From JBBIJH01 sp037446075 (GTDB lineage Bacteria > Bacteroidota > Ignavibacteria > UBA10030 > JAHEZR01): a stretch of DNA of 8,072 nucleotides. Under the pieces are notes generated by a model. The model was not told where the DNA came from, ran no database searches, and saw only the letters and a list, made by a program, of their open reading frames with translations. Below, piece after piece: positions 1 through 5,837 of the stretch. Position 1 is the first letter of the stretch. The number at the start of each line of letters is the position of its first letter. The DNA is taken from positions 1 through 8,072 of the forward strand of contig JBBIJH010000123.1 in NCBI GenBank assembly GCA_037446075.1, written 5' to 3'. Position numbers and translations under genes: made by a program.

Positions 1-32
1 GTCAGACGTGTTGCCAATTACACCACGGGGCA
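1..32 (-). tRNA. Partial tRNA, probably tRNA-Gln (5' half, cut by window edge)
   Basis: Read on the minus strand from base 32 down to 1, the sequence gives a 7-base acceptor strand TGCCCCG, T8 and G9, a D arm (GTGT, loop AATTGGCA, ACAC), G26 and the anticodon-stem strand TCTGA plus C32. It ends there at the window edge, so the anticodon, T arm and 3' acceptor are not visible. The identity is inferred: a U at position 1 and the loop AATTGG with this D arm are typical of bacterial tRNA-Gln, whose first pair is U1-A72. Glu is the main alternative. The gene is divergent from purC. Confidence 0.72.
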
Positions 33-173
33 GAGACTGCTGATTCAGCTAGGTGTGCTAATTACGAAATTCCTCTCGTGTCAATATGTTCCCCGTCAAA
101 GTTCTTCAAAAATATAATTCATTTATATCGGAGAATCAAGGTAGAGAGAGAAAACTCGGAAAACTTCGTGACC

Positions 174-202
174 TTGACTTTTGGGCGTTTTTTTGTTATC
201 AT
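174..202 (+). promoter_or_regulatory. Sigma-70 type promoter for the purC transcript
   Basis: TTGACT (174-179) and TATCAT (197-202) are separated by exactly 17 bases, each one or two changes from TTGACA/TATAAT. Transcription would start near 209, leaving a leader of about 35 bases to the ATG at 244 or about 70 bases to the GTG at 280. The stretch lies in the only sizeable divergent gap, between the minus-strand tRNA and purC. The rest of bases 33-243 shows no other gene; it is AT-rich with a T run at about 220-226. This is seen directly, but promoter activity is inferred. Confidence 0.65.
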
Positions 203-263
203 AGACCTCCTTTCACAGATTTTTTTATTGAAGTCCTGATTCCATGGCGAATATTGTAACTGC

Positions 264-272
264 AAGGGGGGA
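264..272 (+). promoter_or_regulatory. Ribosome binding site that favours the GTG start of purC
   Basis: AAGGGGGGA lies 7 bases before GTG 280. The upstream in-frame ATG at 244 has no comparable purine-rich site in the 15 bases before it. This decides the chosen start for purC. Confidence 0.6.
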
Positions 273-279
273 CGCCCAG

Positions 280-999
280 GTGAAACTCGAGAAAAGGGAG
301 ATGCTCTACGAGGGGAGCGCCAAGCGGCTCTATCAAACGGACAGGTCGGATGTCATCATTCAGGAATTCAAGGATGAGGTCACGGGTTCCGATGGGAGGA
401 AAAAAACCCGGATAAAGAATATTGGTGCTTTTAACGCCGAAATCTCGAGTTATCTCTTTGAATATCTGGAAGGCTTCCATATCCCCACTCACTTCGTCCG
501 CCAACTTTCCGAGTGTGAGATCCTCGTCAAGCGATTGGAAATTTTTCCTCTGGAACTGATCGTTCGCAATTTGGCCGGGGGAAATCTCTCGACGGTCTAT
601 GGACTCAAGGAAGGAACTGAATTACCCCACCCTATCATTGAACATTACTGGAAAAGCGATTCGCCCAATCGACCCCTTGTGAATGAGTATCATATCTTCG
701 CGCTCGGACTTGCCACACCGGAGGAATTACGGTTGTTGAACCGACTCAGTTCGAAAGTGAACGTCGTTCTCAAGTCCTTTTTTTCCCGGAGAGGGATGAA
801 ACTCGTTGATGTCACACTCGAATTTGGCCGGCACAACGGTCAGATTTTGCTGGGGGATGAGCTTTCTCCAGACACTTTCCATTTGTGGGACTGCAAGACG
901 AACCGAAAGCTGGATATTGATTCTCTTCGGCAGGATTCTGATGAGGCTCGACTGGTCTACGAGGATATCAGAAACAGGGTGTGTGCAAGAGTTGCATAG
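280..999 (+). CDS. purC: Phosphoribosylaminoimidazole-succinocarboxamide synthase (SAICAR synthetase)
   Basis: PurC joins CAIR and aspartate with ATP to give SAICAR in cytosolic de novo purine synthesis. From the GTG start the protein is 239 residues, the usual size of bacterial PurC (about 236-241). Family marks are the N-terminal nucleotide-binding loop LYEGSAK (residues 9-15), VRNLAGGNL, and the two signature segments LVDVTLEFG (175-183) and LGDELSPDT (191-199) followed by LWD. An in-frame ATG at 244 would add 12 residues not expected in the family and lacks a Shine-Dalgarno site, so GTG 280 is preferred; ATG 244 remains possible. It is the first gene behind the 174-202 promoter, and psd follows 24 bases after its stop. 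No purine riboswitch is evident in the leader. Confidence 0.95.
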   Translation: MKLEKREMLYEGSAKRLYQTDRSDVIIQEFKDEVTGSDGRKKTRIKNIGAFNAEISSYLFEYLEGFHIPTHFVRQLSECEILVKRLEIFPLELIVRNLAGGNLSTVYGLKEGTELPHPIIEHYWKSDSPNRPLVNEYHIFALGLATPEELRLLNRLSSKVNVVLKSFFSRRGMKLVDVTLEFGRHNGQILLGDELSPDTFHLWDCKTNRKLDIDSLRQDSDEARLVYEDIRNRVCARVA

Positions 1000-1023
1000 G
1001 TGTTCCACTAAGCTGAGAGGCAA

Positions 1024-1683
1024 ATGTTGATCACCAGATATGGGCGTGGATTCGTTGCCGGCTCTTTCGTTGCGGTCCTTGGCCTAGTTGCTCTCGATTT
1101 CTTCGTGATCCCCAACCTCTCGGTCCGGATTGCCATTGCCTTCGCTGGTGGGATTCTTTTCCTGCTTATTACTTACTTCTTCCGCGACCCATCGCGGGAA
1201 ATCCCAAATGGCGAGAACTTGATTCTTTCCCCGGCGGATGGCAAGATTGTCCAGCTAAAAAACGTTCGAGATGATTTATTTTTGTGCTCTGAAGCAATCC
1301 AGATTGGCATTTTTCTCTCCCCCTTGGATGTCCATGTTAATCGTATCCCAATCTCCGGTAGGGTTCGGTTCCTGCAGTATTTGAAGGGCGATTACCTTGT
1401 TGCCTACCACGAAAAGGCTTCAGAGAAAAACGAACAGACCGTGATCGGCATTGAGAATGGAAAATTCAAGGTTCTGATGCGCCAGGTAGCAGGATATATC
1501 GCTCGCAGAATTGTTTGTGACTTAAAGGAGGGCGAAAATGTCCGGGCCGGTGAAAGATTTGGAATGATCAAGTTTGGCTCACGCGTCGATGTTCTCATCC
1601 CTGTAGATGCAGAACTGAAAGTTCAATTGAACGAGCGTGTTGTTGCAGGCGAAACGATCCTCGCAGTAGTGCCGACTTCTTAA
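1024..1683 (+). CDS. psd: Phosphatidylserine decarboxylase proenzyme, short membrane type
   Basis: Psd decarboxylates phosphatidylserine to phosphatidylethanolamine at the inner membrane, using a pyruvoyl group made by self-cleavage. The 219-residue length matches the short type found in many non-enteric bacteria. Two hydrophobic segments (about residues 9-30 and 34-52) are followed by FRDPSREIP, SPADGKI (69-75) and IFLSPLDVHVNR (96-107), which are core Psd motifs. The self-cleavage site is the G185-S186 pair in KFGSRVD, with Ser186 becoming the pyruvoyl group; beta chain 1-185, alpha chain 186-219. The ATG is preceded by GAGAGG (1015-1020), a rather close spacing of 3 bases. pssA, which makes its substrate, starts 13 bases after the stop, so the two are almost certainly co-transcribed. 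Confidence 0.96.
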   Translation: MLITRYGRGFVAGSFVAVLGLVALDFFVIPNLSVRIAIAFAGGILFLLITYFFRDPSREIPNGENLILSPADGKIVQLKNVRDDLFLCSEAIQIGIFLSPLDVHVNRIPISGRVRFLQYLKGDYLVAYHEKASEKNEQTVIGIENGKFKVLMRQVAGYIARRIVCDLKEGENVRAGERFGMIKFGSRVDVLIPVDAELKVQLNERVVAGETILAVVPTS

Positions 1684-1696
1684 TGGAAAGGTATCG

Positions 1697-2464
1697 ATGG
1701 TAATGAGAATCACGCGTGCAGTTGTCCCGAGTCTCTTCACGATTCTCAACATGTTCTGCGGTCTGATGGCCCTCATCCACACGGGCGAGCAGGACTACAT
1801 CTTGGCTGCCTGGTTTATCGTCCTGGCTGCACTTTTTGATGCCCTTGATGGGTTGATGGCTCGCATCACGAGATCAGCAAGCTCCTTCGGGATCGAGTTC
1901 GACTCTCTATCTGATATCATATCCTTCGGGGCAGCGCCAGCTTTCCTTGTGTACTCTGTCCACCTCCACATCTTGGGCGGTCTTGGAGTCCTCATTAGTG
2001 CGATGGTTCTTGTCTTTGGTGCGCTCAGGCTAGCGCGCTTTAATGTGCAACTGGTTGGCTATGAGAAAGAGTATTTCATTGGGCTGCCGATTCCCTCAAG
2101 TGCAATTACCATCTCCTCCTTCATCCTGATGTTTTACGACAACGCAATGGGCTTGAACGGCATCGCCCGCCAGCTTCTCGCACCGACGATCGTCCTACTC
2201 TCATTCTTAATGGTAAGCCGAATAAAATATGATGCGCTGCCCGAGTTCACTCGACGGGGCGTCCGAAAACACCCGTGGAGATTTATGGGCTTTGTGGCTG
2301 GACTCGTTTCGATCCTCGCGACCAGAGGAAGAGCTGTTTTTCCCTTCTTTGTGCTGTTTGTTCTCTCAGGCCCCCTCAGGGCGATGGGCGTAGCTCTCTG
2401 GAATGCGGTGCATCATGTTCCAAAGGTAGAGGAGGAATCGGAAGCAACCACCATCGACATCTAA
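1697..2464 (+). CDS. pssA: CDP-diacylglycerol-serine O-phosphatidyltransferase (phosphatidylserine synthase)
   Basis: PssA makes phosphatidylserine from CDP-diacylglycerol and serine in the membrane, feeding Psd encoded just upstream. The 255-residue protein carries the complete CDP-alcohol phosphatidyltransferase signature D-x2-DG-x2-AR-x8-G-x3-D-x3-D: D48, D51, G52, A55, R56, G65, D69 and D73. It is strongly hydrophobic with several membrane segments (about 14-29, 36-50, 78-115, 133-147, 160-173, 197-208, 214-227) and ends in an acidic tail. The pairing with psd supports the serine transferase rather than another member of the family. GGAAAGG (1685-1691) sits 5 bases before ATG 1697 and 11 before a second in-frame ATG at 1703; the latter would give an N-terminus starting MRITR, so the start is uncertain by two codons. 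Confidence 0.93.
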   Translation: MVMRITRAVVPSLFTILNMFCGLMALIHTGEQDYILAAWFIVLAALFDALDGLMARITRSASSFGIEFDSLSDIISFGAAPAFLVYSVHLHILGGLGVLISAMVLVFGALRLARFNVQLVGYEKEYFIGLPIPSSAITISSFILMFYDNAMGLNGIARQLLAPTIVLLSFLMVSRIKYDALPEFTRRGVRKHPWRFMGFVAGLVSILATRGRAVFPFFVLFVLSGPLRAMGVALWNAVHHVPKVEEESEATTIDI

Positions 2465-2473
2465 TCCCCGCCC

Positions 2474-2487
2474 GGAGCACTTTGTTG
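2474..2487 (+). promoter_or_regulatory. Ribosome binding site and TTG start that define purS
   Basis: GGAG at 2474-2477 lies 7 bases before TTG 2485 (and 4 before an adjacent TTG 2482). There is no ATG or GTG in frame near the beginning of the PurS homology; the next in-frame upstream ATG, at 2275, lies deep inside pssA. The TTG at 2485 therefore gives the natural start. Confidence 0.6.
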
Positions 2488-2733
2488 CACAACGTTAAAA
2501 TCACGGTTACCCTTCGGAAGTCAATTCTAGATCCTCAAGGCAAGGCGGTCGAACATGCGATCTCGATGCTGGGATACAAGCAAGTGCGAGATGTTCGAAT
2601 CGGGAAGTTCGTCGAACTCAAGGTGGATGCGCCGACGAAGGACGAAGCGGAGAAGGTAACGAACGAGATATGTAGGAAGTTGCTTGCAAATCCCGTCATG
2701 GAAGACTTTAGCTTCTTGATTGAAAATCTCTGA
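2485..2733 (+). CDS. purS: Phosphoribosylformylglycinamidine synthase subunit PurS
   Basis: PurS is the small structural subunit that bridges PurQ (glutaminase) and PurL in the enzyme converting FGAR to FGAM. From TTG 2485 the product is 82 residues, the usual PurS size. Typical features are the opening beta strand KITVTLR, the conserved LDPQGKAVEHAI segment with GY soon after, the second strand VRIGKFVEL and the closing NPVMEDFSF. The upstream frame is open back to 2275, but that part overlaps pssA and does not resemble PurS. The start lies 20 bases after the pssA stop. purQ follows after a 139-base gap; purL is not in the window and must be encoded elsewhere for the complex to work. Confidence 0.93.
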   Translation: MHNVKITVTLRKSILDPQGKAVEHAISMLGYKQVRDVRIGKFVELKVDAPTKDEAEKVTNEICRKLLANPVMEDFSFLIENL

Positions 2734-2757
2734 GTTGGGTCTAAGATGTACGATCTG

Positions 2758-2777
2758 AATCTTCAGAAGAGAAGATT
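2758..2777 (+). other. Small perfect inverted repeat between purS and purQ
   Basis: AATCTTC (2758-2764) and GAAGATT (2771-2777) can pair perfectly around a 6-base loop AGAAGA. There is no T run behind it, so it is not a standard intrinsic terminator. It ends directly before the ATG at 2778 and includes the purine-rich bases that would serve as that ORF's ribosome binding site. It may shape translation or RNA processing between purS and purQ, or may be chance. Confidence 0.35.
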
Positions 2778-2876
2778 ATGAGAGCGACGGATGGTGGATT
2801 TCGTCGAATGACGGTGAATGTATATGCTCTAAGAGCCGCAGGCTACATGTTACATCCCGAGTTCCCAACGACGTGA
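2778..2876 (+). CDS. Possible 32-residue ORF overlapping the purQ start
   Basis: ATG 2778 opens a 32-codon frame that ends with a TGA at 2874-2876, sharing the four bases GTGA with the purQ start at 2873. The predicted peptide (beginning MRATDGGFRR, ending HPEFPTT) matches no family I recognise and has no membrane segment or signal peptide. The purine-rich AGAGAAG lies just upstream. The main argument for translation is that purQ has no visible Shine-Dalgarno site of its own, so coupling to an upstream reading frame would explain how it is translated. A chance ORF in a 139-base spacer is equally possible. Confidence 0.22.
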   Translation: MRATDGGFRRMTVNVYALRAAGYMLHPEFPTT

Positions 2877-3574
2877 CGAAGCCTAAGTTTGGAGTTGTTG
2901 TTTTTCCGGGATCGAATTGCGACGGTGATGTCTATTACGTCCTGAAAGAGATCTTCCACCAGGATGCACGATACATCTGGCACAAAGATTCTTCTTTAGG
3001 GGATGTAAACATCGTCGTGCTGCCGGGCGGTTTTTCGTACGGAGATTATCTTCGCTGTGGTGCGATTGCACGATTCTCTCCCGTGATGAGAGAAGTAGTG
3101 CGGTTTGCTGAAAAGGGTGGCGTTGTTGTTGGGATTTGCAACGGGTTTCAAATTCTGCTTGAAGCGGGACTCTTGCCCGGAGCAATGCTGAAGAACAAAT
3201 CCCTTCGGTTTGTGTGCAAGTATACTTATCTTAGAGTGGAGAATGCAAACACCCGCTTCACCTCCGCGTGTGAGCCAGGGCAGATCCTTGAAATTCCTGT
3301 GGCACACGGTGATGGGAACTATATTGTCGATGAGGGGACTCTCGAGAAACTTGAAGATCATCAACAAATACTTTTCCGCTACTGTGACCCGGAAGGGAAC
3401 ATTACAGAAGAGGCAAATCCAAACGGGTCGATGGGGAACATAGCCGGTCTCATCAACGAGCAAGGAAATGTCGTCGGTTTGATGCCTCATCCGGAACGCT
3501 GCGCGGAGGAGGTACTGGGACACACGGACGGGAGGAAGTTCTTTCAGTCGATCCTCGATAGTTTCCGAGATTAA
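2873..3574 (+). CDS. purQ: Phosphoribosylformylglycinamidine synthase subunit PurQ (glutaminase)
   Basis: PurQ is a class I glutamine amidotransferase that releases ammonia from glutamine for PurL within the PurS/PurQ/PurL complex. It is 233 residues, close to the usual 225-235. The N-terminus FGVVVFPGSNCDGD and LPGGFSYGDYLRCG are typical of the family. The catalytic triad is visible: nucleophile Cys89 in GICNGFQ, and His206 and Glu208 in MPHPE. GTG 2873 is the only plausible start, since no ATG or other usual start codon lies in this frame for over 50 bases upstream and the homology begins within a few residues of it. No Shine-Dalgarno is visible before it (see the overlapping ORF at 2778-2876). 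tatA starts 47 bases after the stop. Confidence 0.96.
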   Translation: MTKPKFGVVVFPGSNCDGDVYYVLKEIFHQDARYIWHKDSSLGDVNIVVLPGGFSYGDYLRCGAIARFSPVMREVVRFAEKGGVVVGICNGFQILLEAGLLPGAMLKNKSLRFVCKYTYLRVENANTRFTSACEPGQILEIPVAHGDGNYIVDEGTLEKLEDHQQILFRYCDPEGNITEEANPNGSMGNIAGLINEQGNVVGLMPHPERCAEEVLGHTDGRKFFQSILDSFRD

Positions 3575-3621
3575 GGAAGAGGTTAGCCCACTGCGCTTTC
3601 AATTTGTGGAGGGACTCGCTC

Positions 3622-3831
3622 ATGCCAAACATAGGAATGTCTGAGCTGCTGATTATTTTGCTGTTCGTTTTGATCTTCTTCGGGGCAAAGAAAATCCCGG
3701 AGTTTGCACAGAGTCTCGGGAAGGGACTCCGGGAGTTCCGGAAGGCTGCCCGCGACATTCAGGAGGAAATATCGGAGGAATCCAAGAAGATTGAGAACAA
3801 ATCGACAGCGAAGCCTGAATCGAAAACCTGA
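3622..3831 (+). CDS. tatA: Sec-independent protein translocase subunit TatA/TatE
   Basis: TatA oligomers form the pore-like part of the twin-arginine export machinery in the inner membrane. The 69-residue protein has the classic layout: short N-terminus with an early acidic residue (E8), one membrane helix (about 7-20), the FG hinge at residues 20-21, an amphipathic helix (about 24-45, with KKIPEFAQSLGKGLREF) and a charged hydrophilic tail. GGAGGG (3608-3613) lies 8 bases before ATG 3622, which rules out the longer TTG-initiated frame from 3604. The hinge followed by AKKIPE and the short length favour TatA over TatB. No tatC or Tat substrate is next to it; it sits between purQ and gatA. Confidence 0.94.
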   Translation: MPNIGMSELLIILLFVLIFFGAKKIPEFAQSLGKGLREFRKAARDIQEEISEESKKIENKSTAKPESKT

Positions 3832-3851
3832 CCGCGAGTGGATCATCGCAC

Positions 3852-3858
3852 GGGGGGA
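3852..3858 (+). promoter_or_regulatory. Ribosome binding site that favours the TTG start of gatA
   Basis: GGGGGGA lies 6 bases before TTG 3865. The alternative in-frame GTG at 3838 has no purine-rich site before it. The run of six G bases resembles the site before the purC GTG. Confidence 0.55.
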
Positions 3859-3864
3859 CCACGA

Positions 3865-5292
3865 TTGACGCAGAGGACAACCTTCGATAATCTTCGGAAG
3901 GGGATCGAAAGCGGCTCCATAACATGTGAAAAGGTTGCTGAGAGCTACCTCGCGGCCATTGAGAAAGGAAAGCATTTGAACGCTTTCCTTTCTGTTTATT
4001 CAGACTGGGCGTTGGAAACAGCGCGCGCTGTTGACCGAAAATTGGCCGACGGGGCGGCTGGCCCTTTGGCCGGGATGGTCATGGGAATCAAAGATCAGAT
4101 CTGCATTAAAGATCGGCCTGTCTCTTGCGCTTCGAAGATTTTGGAGAATTTCCTTTCGCCTTACGATGCTGCGGTGATTGAAAAACTCCGGGCAGCGGAT
4201 GCGGTTATCCTCGGCCGGACGAATATGGACGAATTTGGAATGGGATCTTCCACTGAAAACTCGGCATTCGGTGTCACACTAAATCCCGTGGACGAGACAC
4301 GTGTACCGGGTGGCTCGAGTGGCGGTTCGGCAGTTGCTGTGGCGGCGAATATGTGTACAACGGCCCTCGGCGAAGATACAGGAGGTTCCATTCGACAGCC
4401 CGCTGCCTTCTGTGGGATCGTGGGGATCAAACCAACCTACGGTCGAGTTTCTCGCTATGGTCTCGTCGCATATGCTTCGTCCTTTGACACGATCGGACCA
4501 TTTGGGCTTACGACGAGAGATTGTGCTCGTGTGCTCCAAGTGATTGCAGGGCACGACGACCGGGATTCGACATCAGCCCGTGTCCCCATCCCAGATTACA
4601 CTGCCGCCCTGACAAAGGATGTCAAGAATTTGAAGATTGGCATACCGAGAGAGTTCTTCGGCGAAGGACTTCAGGAGGAAATCCATCAAGCGATCGAGCT
4701 GAAGATCGACTTTCTCCGTGGTCAGGGTGCTGAGATCGCGGATGTTTCTCTTCCACATGCTCCATACCACATCGCAACGTACTATGTACTGACCACGGCA
4801 GAAGCCTCTTCAAACCTTGCCCGATACGACGGTGCTCGCTATACCTACCGGACAAAGAACGCTCGGGATTTATGGGAAATGTACACGAAGTCCCGGAGTG
4901 AAGGATTTGGACCGGAAGTAAAGCGTCGAATCATGTTAGGCACATATGTTCTTTCCGCCGGATATTATGAGGCTTATTACAGGAAGGCGCAGAAAGTCCG
5001 TCGATTGATCAAGGAAGATTTTGACCGGGCGTTTGAAAAAGTAGATTGCCTTATCACCCCCACGTCGCCCACGACGGCGTTCAGGATCGGGGAGAAAATA
5101 AAGGACCCGCTGCAAATGTATCTCTCGGATGTGTACGTGACGTGTGCAAACCTCGCAGGAATACCAGGGATTAGCGTCCCATGTGGAGCGGATCAGAGCG
5201 GTCTTCCGATTGGCTTACAAGTTTTGGGGAAGCAATTCGACGAGGGAACCATCCTGAAGGTGGCAGATCTTCTTGAAACTTCCGGTCAGTGA
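3865..5292 (+). CDS. gatA: Asp-tRNA(Asn)/Glu-tRNA(Gln) amidotransferase subunit A
   Basis: GatA is the amidase subunit of GatCAB. It frees ammonia from glutamine, which GatB uses to turn Glu-tRNA(Gln) or Asp-tRNA(Asn) into the amidated form. From TTG 3865 the protein has 475 residues, normal for GatA. The amidase Ser-cisSer-Lys triad is intact: Lys76 in GIKDQ, Ser151 in GGSSGGS and Ser175 in DTGGSIRQPA, with the same 75 and 24 residue spacings known from characterised GatA proteins. Further matches are RTNMDEFGMGSSTENS, KPTYGRVSRYGL and the C-terminal NLAGIPGISVPCG. GTG 3838 would add nine residues (MDHRTGGPR) but has no ribosome site. gatB and gatC are not in the window. tatA ends 33 bases upstream of the TTG. 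Confidence 0.96.
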   Translation: MTQRTTFDNLRKGIESGSITCEKVAESYLAAIEKGKHLNAFLSVYSDWALETARAVDRKLADGAAGPLAGMVMGIKDQICIKDRPVSCASKILENFLSPYDAAVIEKLRAADAVILGRTNMDEFGMGSSTENSAFGVTLNPVDETRVPGGSSGGSAVAVAANMCTTALGEDTGGSIRQPAAFCGIVGIKPTYGRVSRYGLVAYASSFDTIGPFGLTTRDCARVLQVIAGHDDRDSTSARVPIPDYTAALTKDVKNLKIGIPREFFGEGLQEEIHQAIELKIDFLRGQGAEIADVSLPHAPYHIATYYVLTTAEASSNLARYDGARYTYRTKNARDLWEMYTKSRSEGFGPEVKRRIMLGTYVLSAGYYEAYYRKAQKVRRLIKEDFDRAFEKVDCLITPTSPTTAFRIGEKIKDPLQMYLSDVYVTCANLAGIPGISVPCGADQSGLPIGLQVLGKQFDEGTILKVADLLETSGQ

Positions 5293-5343
5293 GAACAGGG
5301 GAATCGTCCCGCCTTGGTCGTATCACTAATCGAATCATTCGTC

Positions 5344-5349
5344 AGGAGG
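5344..5349 (+). promoter_or_regulatory. Consensus Shine-Dalgarno for the 38-residue ORF
   Basis: AGGAGG is a full match to the anti-Shine-Dalgarno core and lies 4 bases before ATG 5354. It is the best ribosome site in the window, which argues that the short ORF behind it is really translated. Confidence 0.65.
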
Positions 5350-5353
5350 AGCT

Positions 5354-5470
5354 ATGGATCAACTCACGATGACGATTCTTGGGCTGTTCTTTGTTCTCTT
5401 CGGTATTGGTGCTGTCCTCGCGATGATGGAGAATTGGGGAAACAAGCTGACGAGGTTCAATCGACAGTGA
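5354..5470 (+). CDS. Small single-pass membrane protein, 38 residues, unknown function
   Basis: A short frame opened by ATG 5354 behind a consensus AGGAGG and closed by TGA 5468-5470. The product starts MDQLTMTILG, has one hydrophobic helix (about residues 6-25, rich in L, F, V, G) and a short polar tail with net positive charge (ENWGNKLTRFNRQ). The positive-inside rule suggests the C-terminus faces the cytoplasm. I do not recognise the family. It follows gatA by 61 bases and precedes the damaged cytochrome c-like gene, and it shares a reading frame with the LQER stretch upstream of that heme motif, although stop codons intervene. It may be an accessory subunit of a membrane complex or a lone micro-protein; no function can be given. 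Confidence 0.55.
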   Translation: MDQLTMTILGLFFVLFGIGAVLAMMENWGNKLTRFNRQ

Positions 5471-5516
5471 CGGACTCTTCTCCACAGAAACTTCGGTTAT
5501 TTGATCGTTAGGACAC

Positions 5517-5837
5517 ATGGTGCCGTCCTGTATCCCGTGCCCAAGAGAATTTTCTAATTGCAAGAGCGCATCCAATCTTTGCCACAGCTCTGAACGGATC
5601 TACGCCGCCGCTGGACGTTTTAAGGGGGACAAAGACCAATGGAAACAAATCATCGAGAAGATGAGAAGCAACAGGGCCATACTGAAGGACGAGCAAGTGT
5701 CTCCGCTCCTCGACTACCTTGTCACATTGCAGAAGGAAAAAAGCATCGATGACAATACCGCGACGATTCTCTCTGTATGTCCTCATGATGACGGGTCTCC
5801 TTCTACCCCTGCGGAGCCAGGTCATCCCCGGGATTGA
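5517..5837 (+). pseudogene. Cytochrome c-like domain, apparently degraded (frameshift, no signal peptide, SxxCH motif)
   Basis: The open frame encodes a stretch with the build of a small monoheme cytochrome c domain: SNLCHSSERIY (heme motif region), an acidic/basic helix with W (DKDQWKQIIEKMRSNRAIL), then DEQVSPLLDYLVTLQ, the usual C-terminal helix of such domains. Three defects are visible. The motif is SxxCH (Ser codon 5571-5573, Cys 5580-5582, His 5583-5585) rather than CxxCH. There is no signal peptide, although heme c attachment is periplasmic. In the neighbouring frame bases 5558-5569 read LQER, which would join the motif if one base (5570) were removed, giving a typical LxERxxxCH; a TAA (5555-5557) precedes it in that frame. 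The ORF also runs 89 bases into the next gene. A decayed gene is the best reading; an assembly error or a single-cysteine heme protein are the alternatives. Confidence 0.5.

Noticed and set aside
59..84. Minus-strand promoter for the tRNA (TTGACA read from 84 to 79, TAATTA at 59-64)
   Set aside because: The -35 match is perfect, but the spacer is only 14 bases and no good -10 lies at 16-18 bases, so I could not support it as a feature.
203..279. Possible purine riboswitch or PurR-type operator in front of purC
   Set aside because: The leader is only about 35-70 bases and shows no paired stems with the conserved purine aptamer loops and no palindromic operator.
2275..2484. Long N-terminal extension of PurS in the same open frame
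   Set aside because: It overlaps the end of pssA, does not resemble PurS and is Cys/Arg-rich out-of-frame translation; the PurS family begins at about 2485.
2758..2777. Hairpin as an intrinsic terminator between purS and purQ
   Set aside because: The stem is AT-rich and short and no T run follows it.
5331..5341. Palindrome CGAATCATTCG just before the small membrane ORF
   Set aside because: It is a 5-base repeat with a 1-base centre, too short to support an operator without conservation data.
5314..5511. 65-residue ORF on the plus strand after gatA
   Set aside because: It lacks a ribosome site, has no protein-like pattern and is out of frame with the better supported 5354-5470 ORF.
5749..5769. 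Twin-arginine signal in the NamZ-type protein, given the nearby tatA
   Set aside because: The N-terminus has PRRFSLY, which has the Arg pair but not the rest of the Tat consensus; an ordinary Sec signal fits as well.
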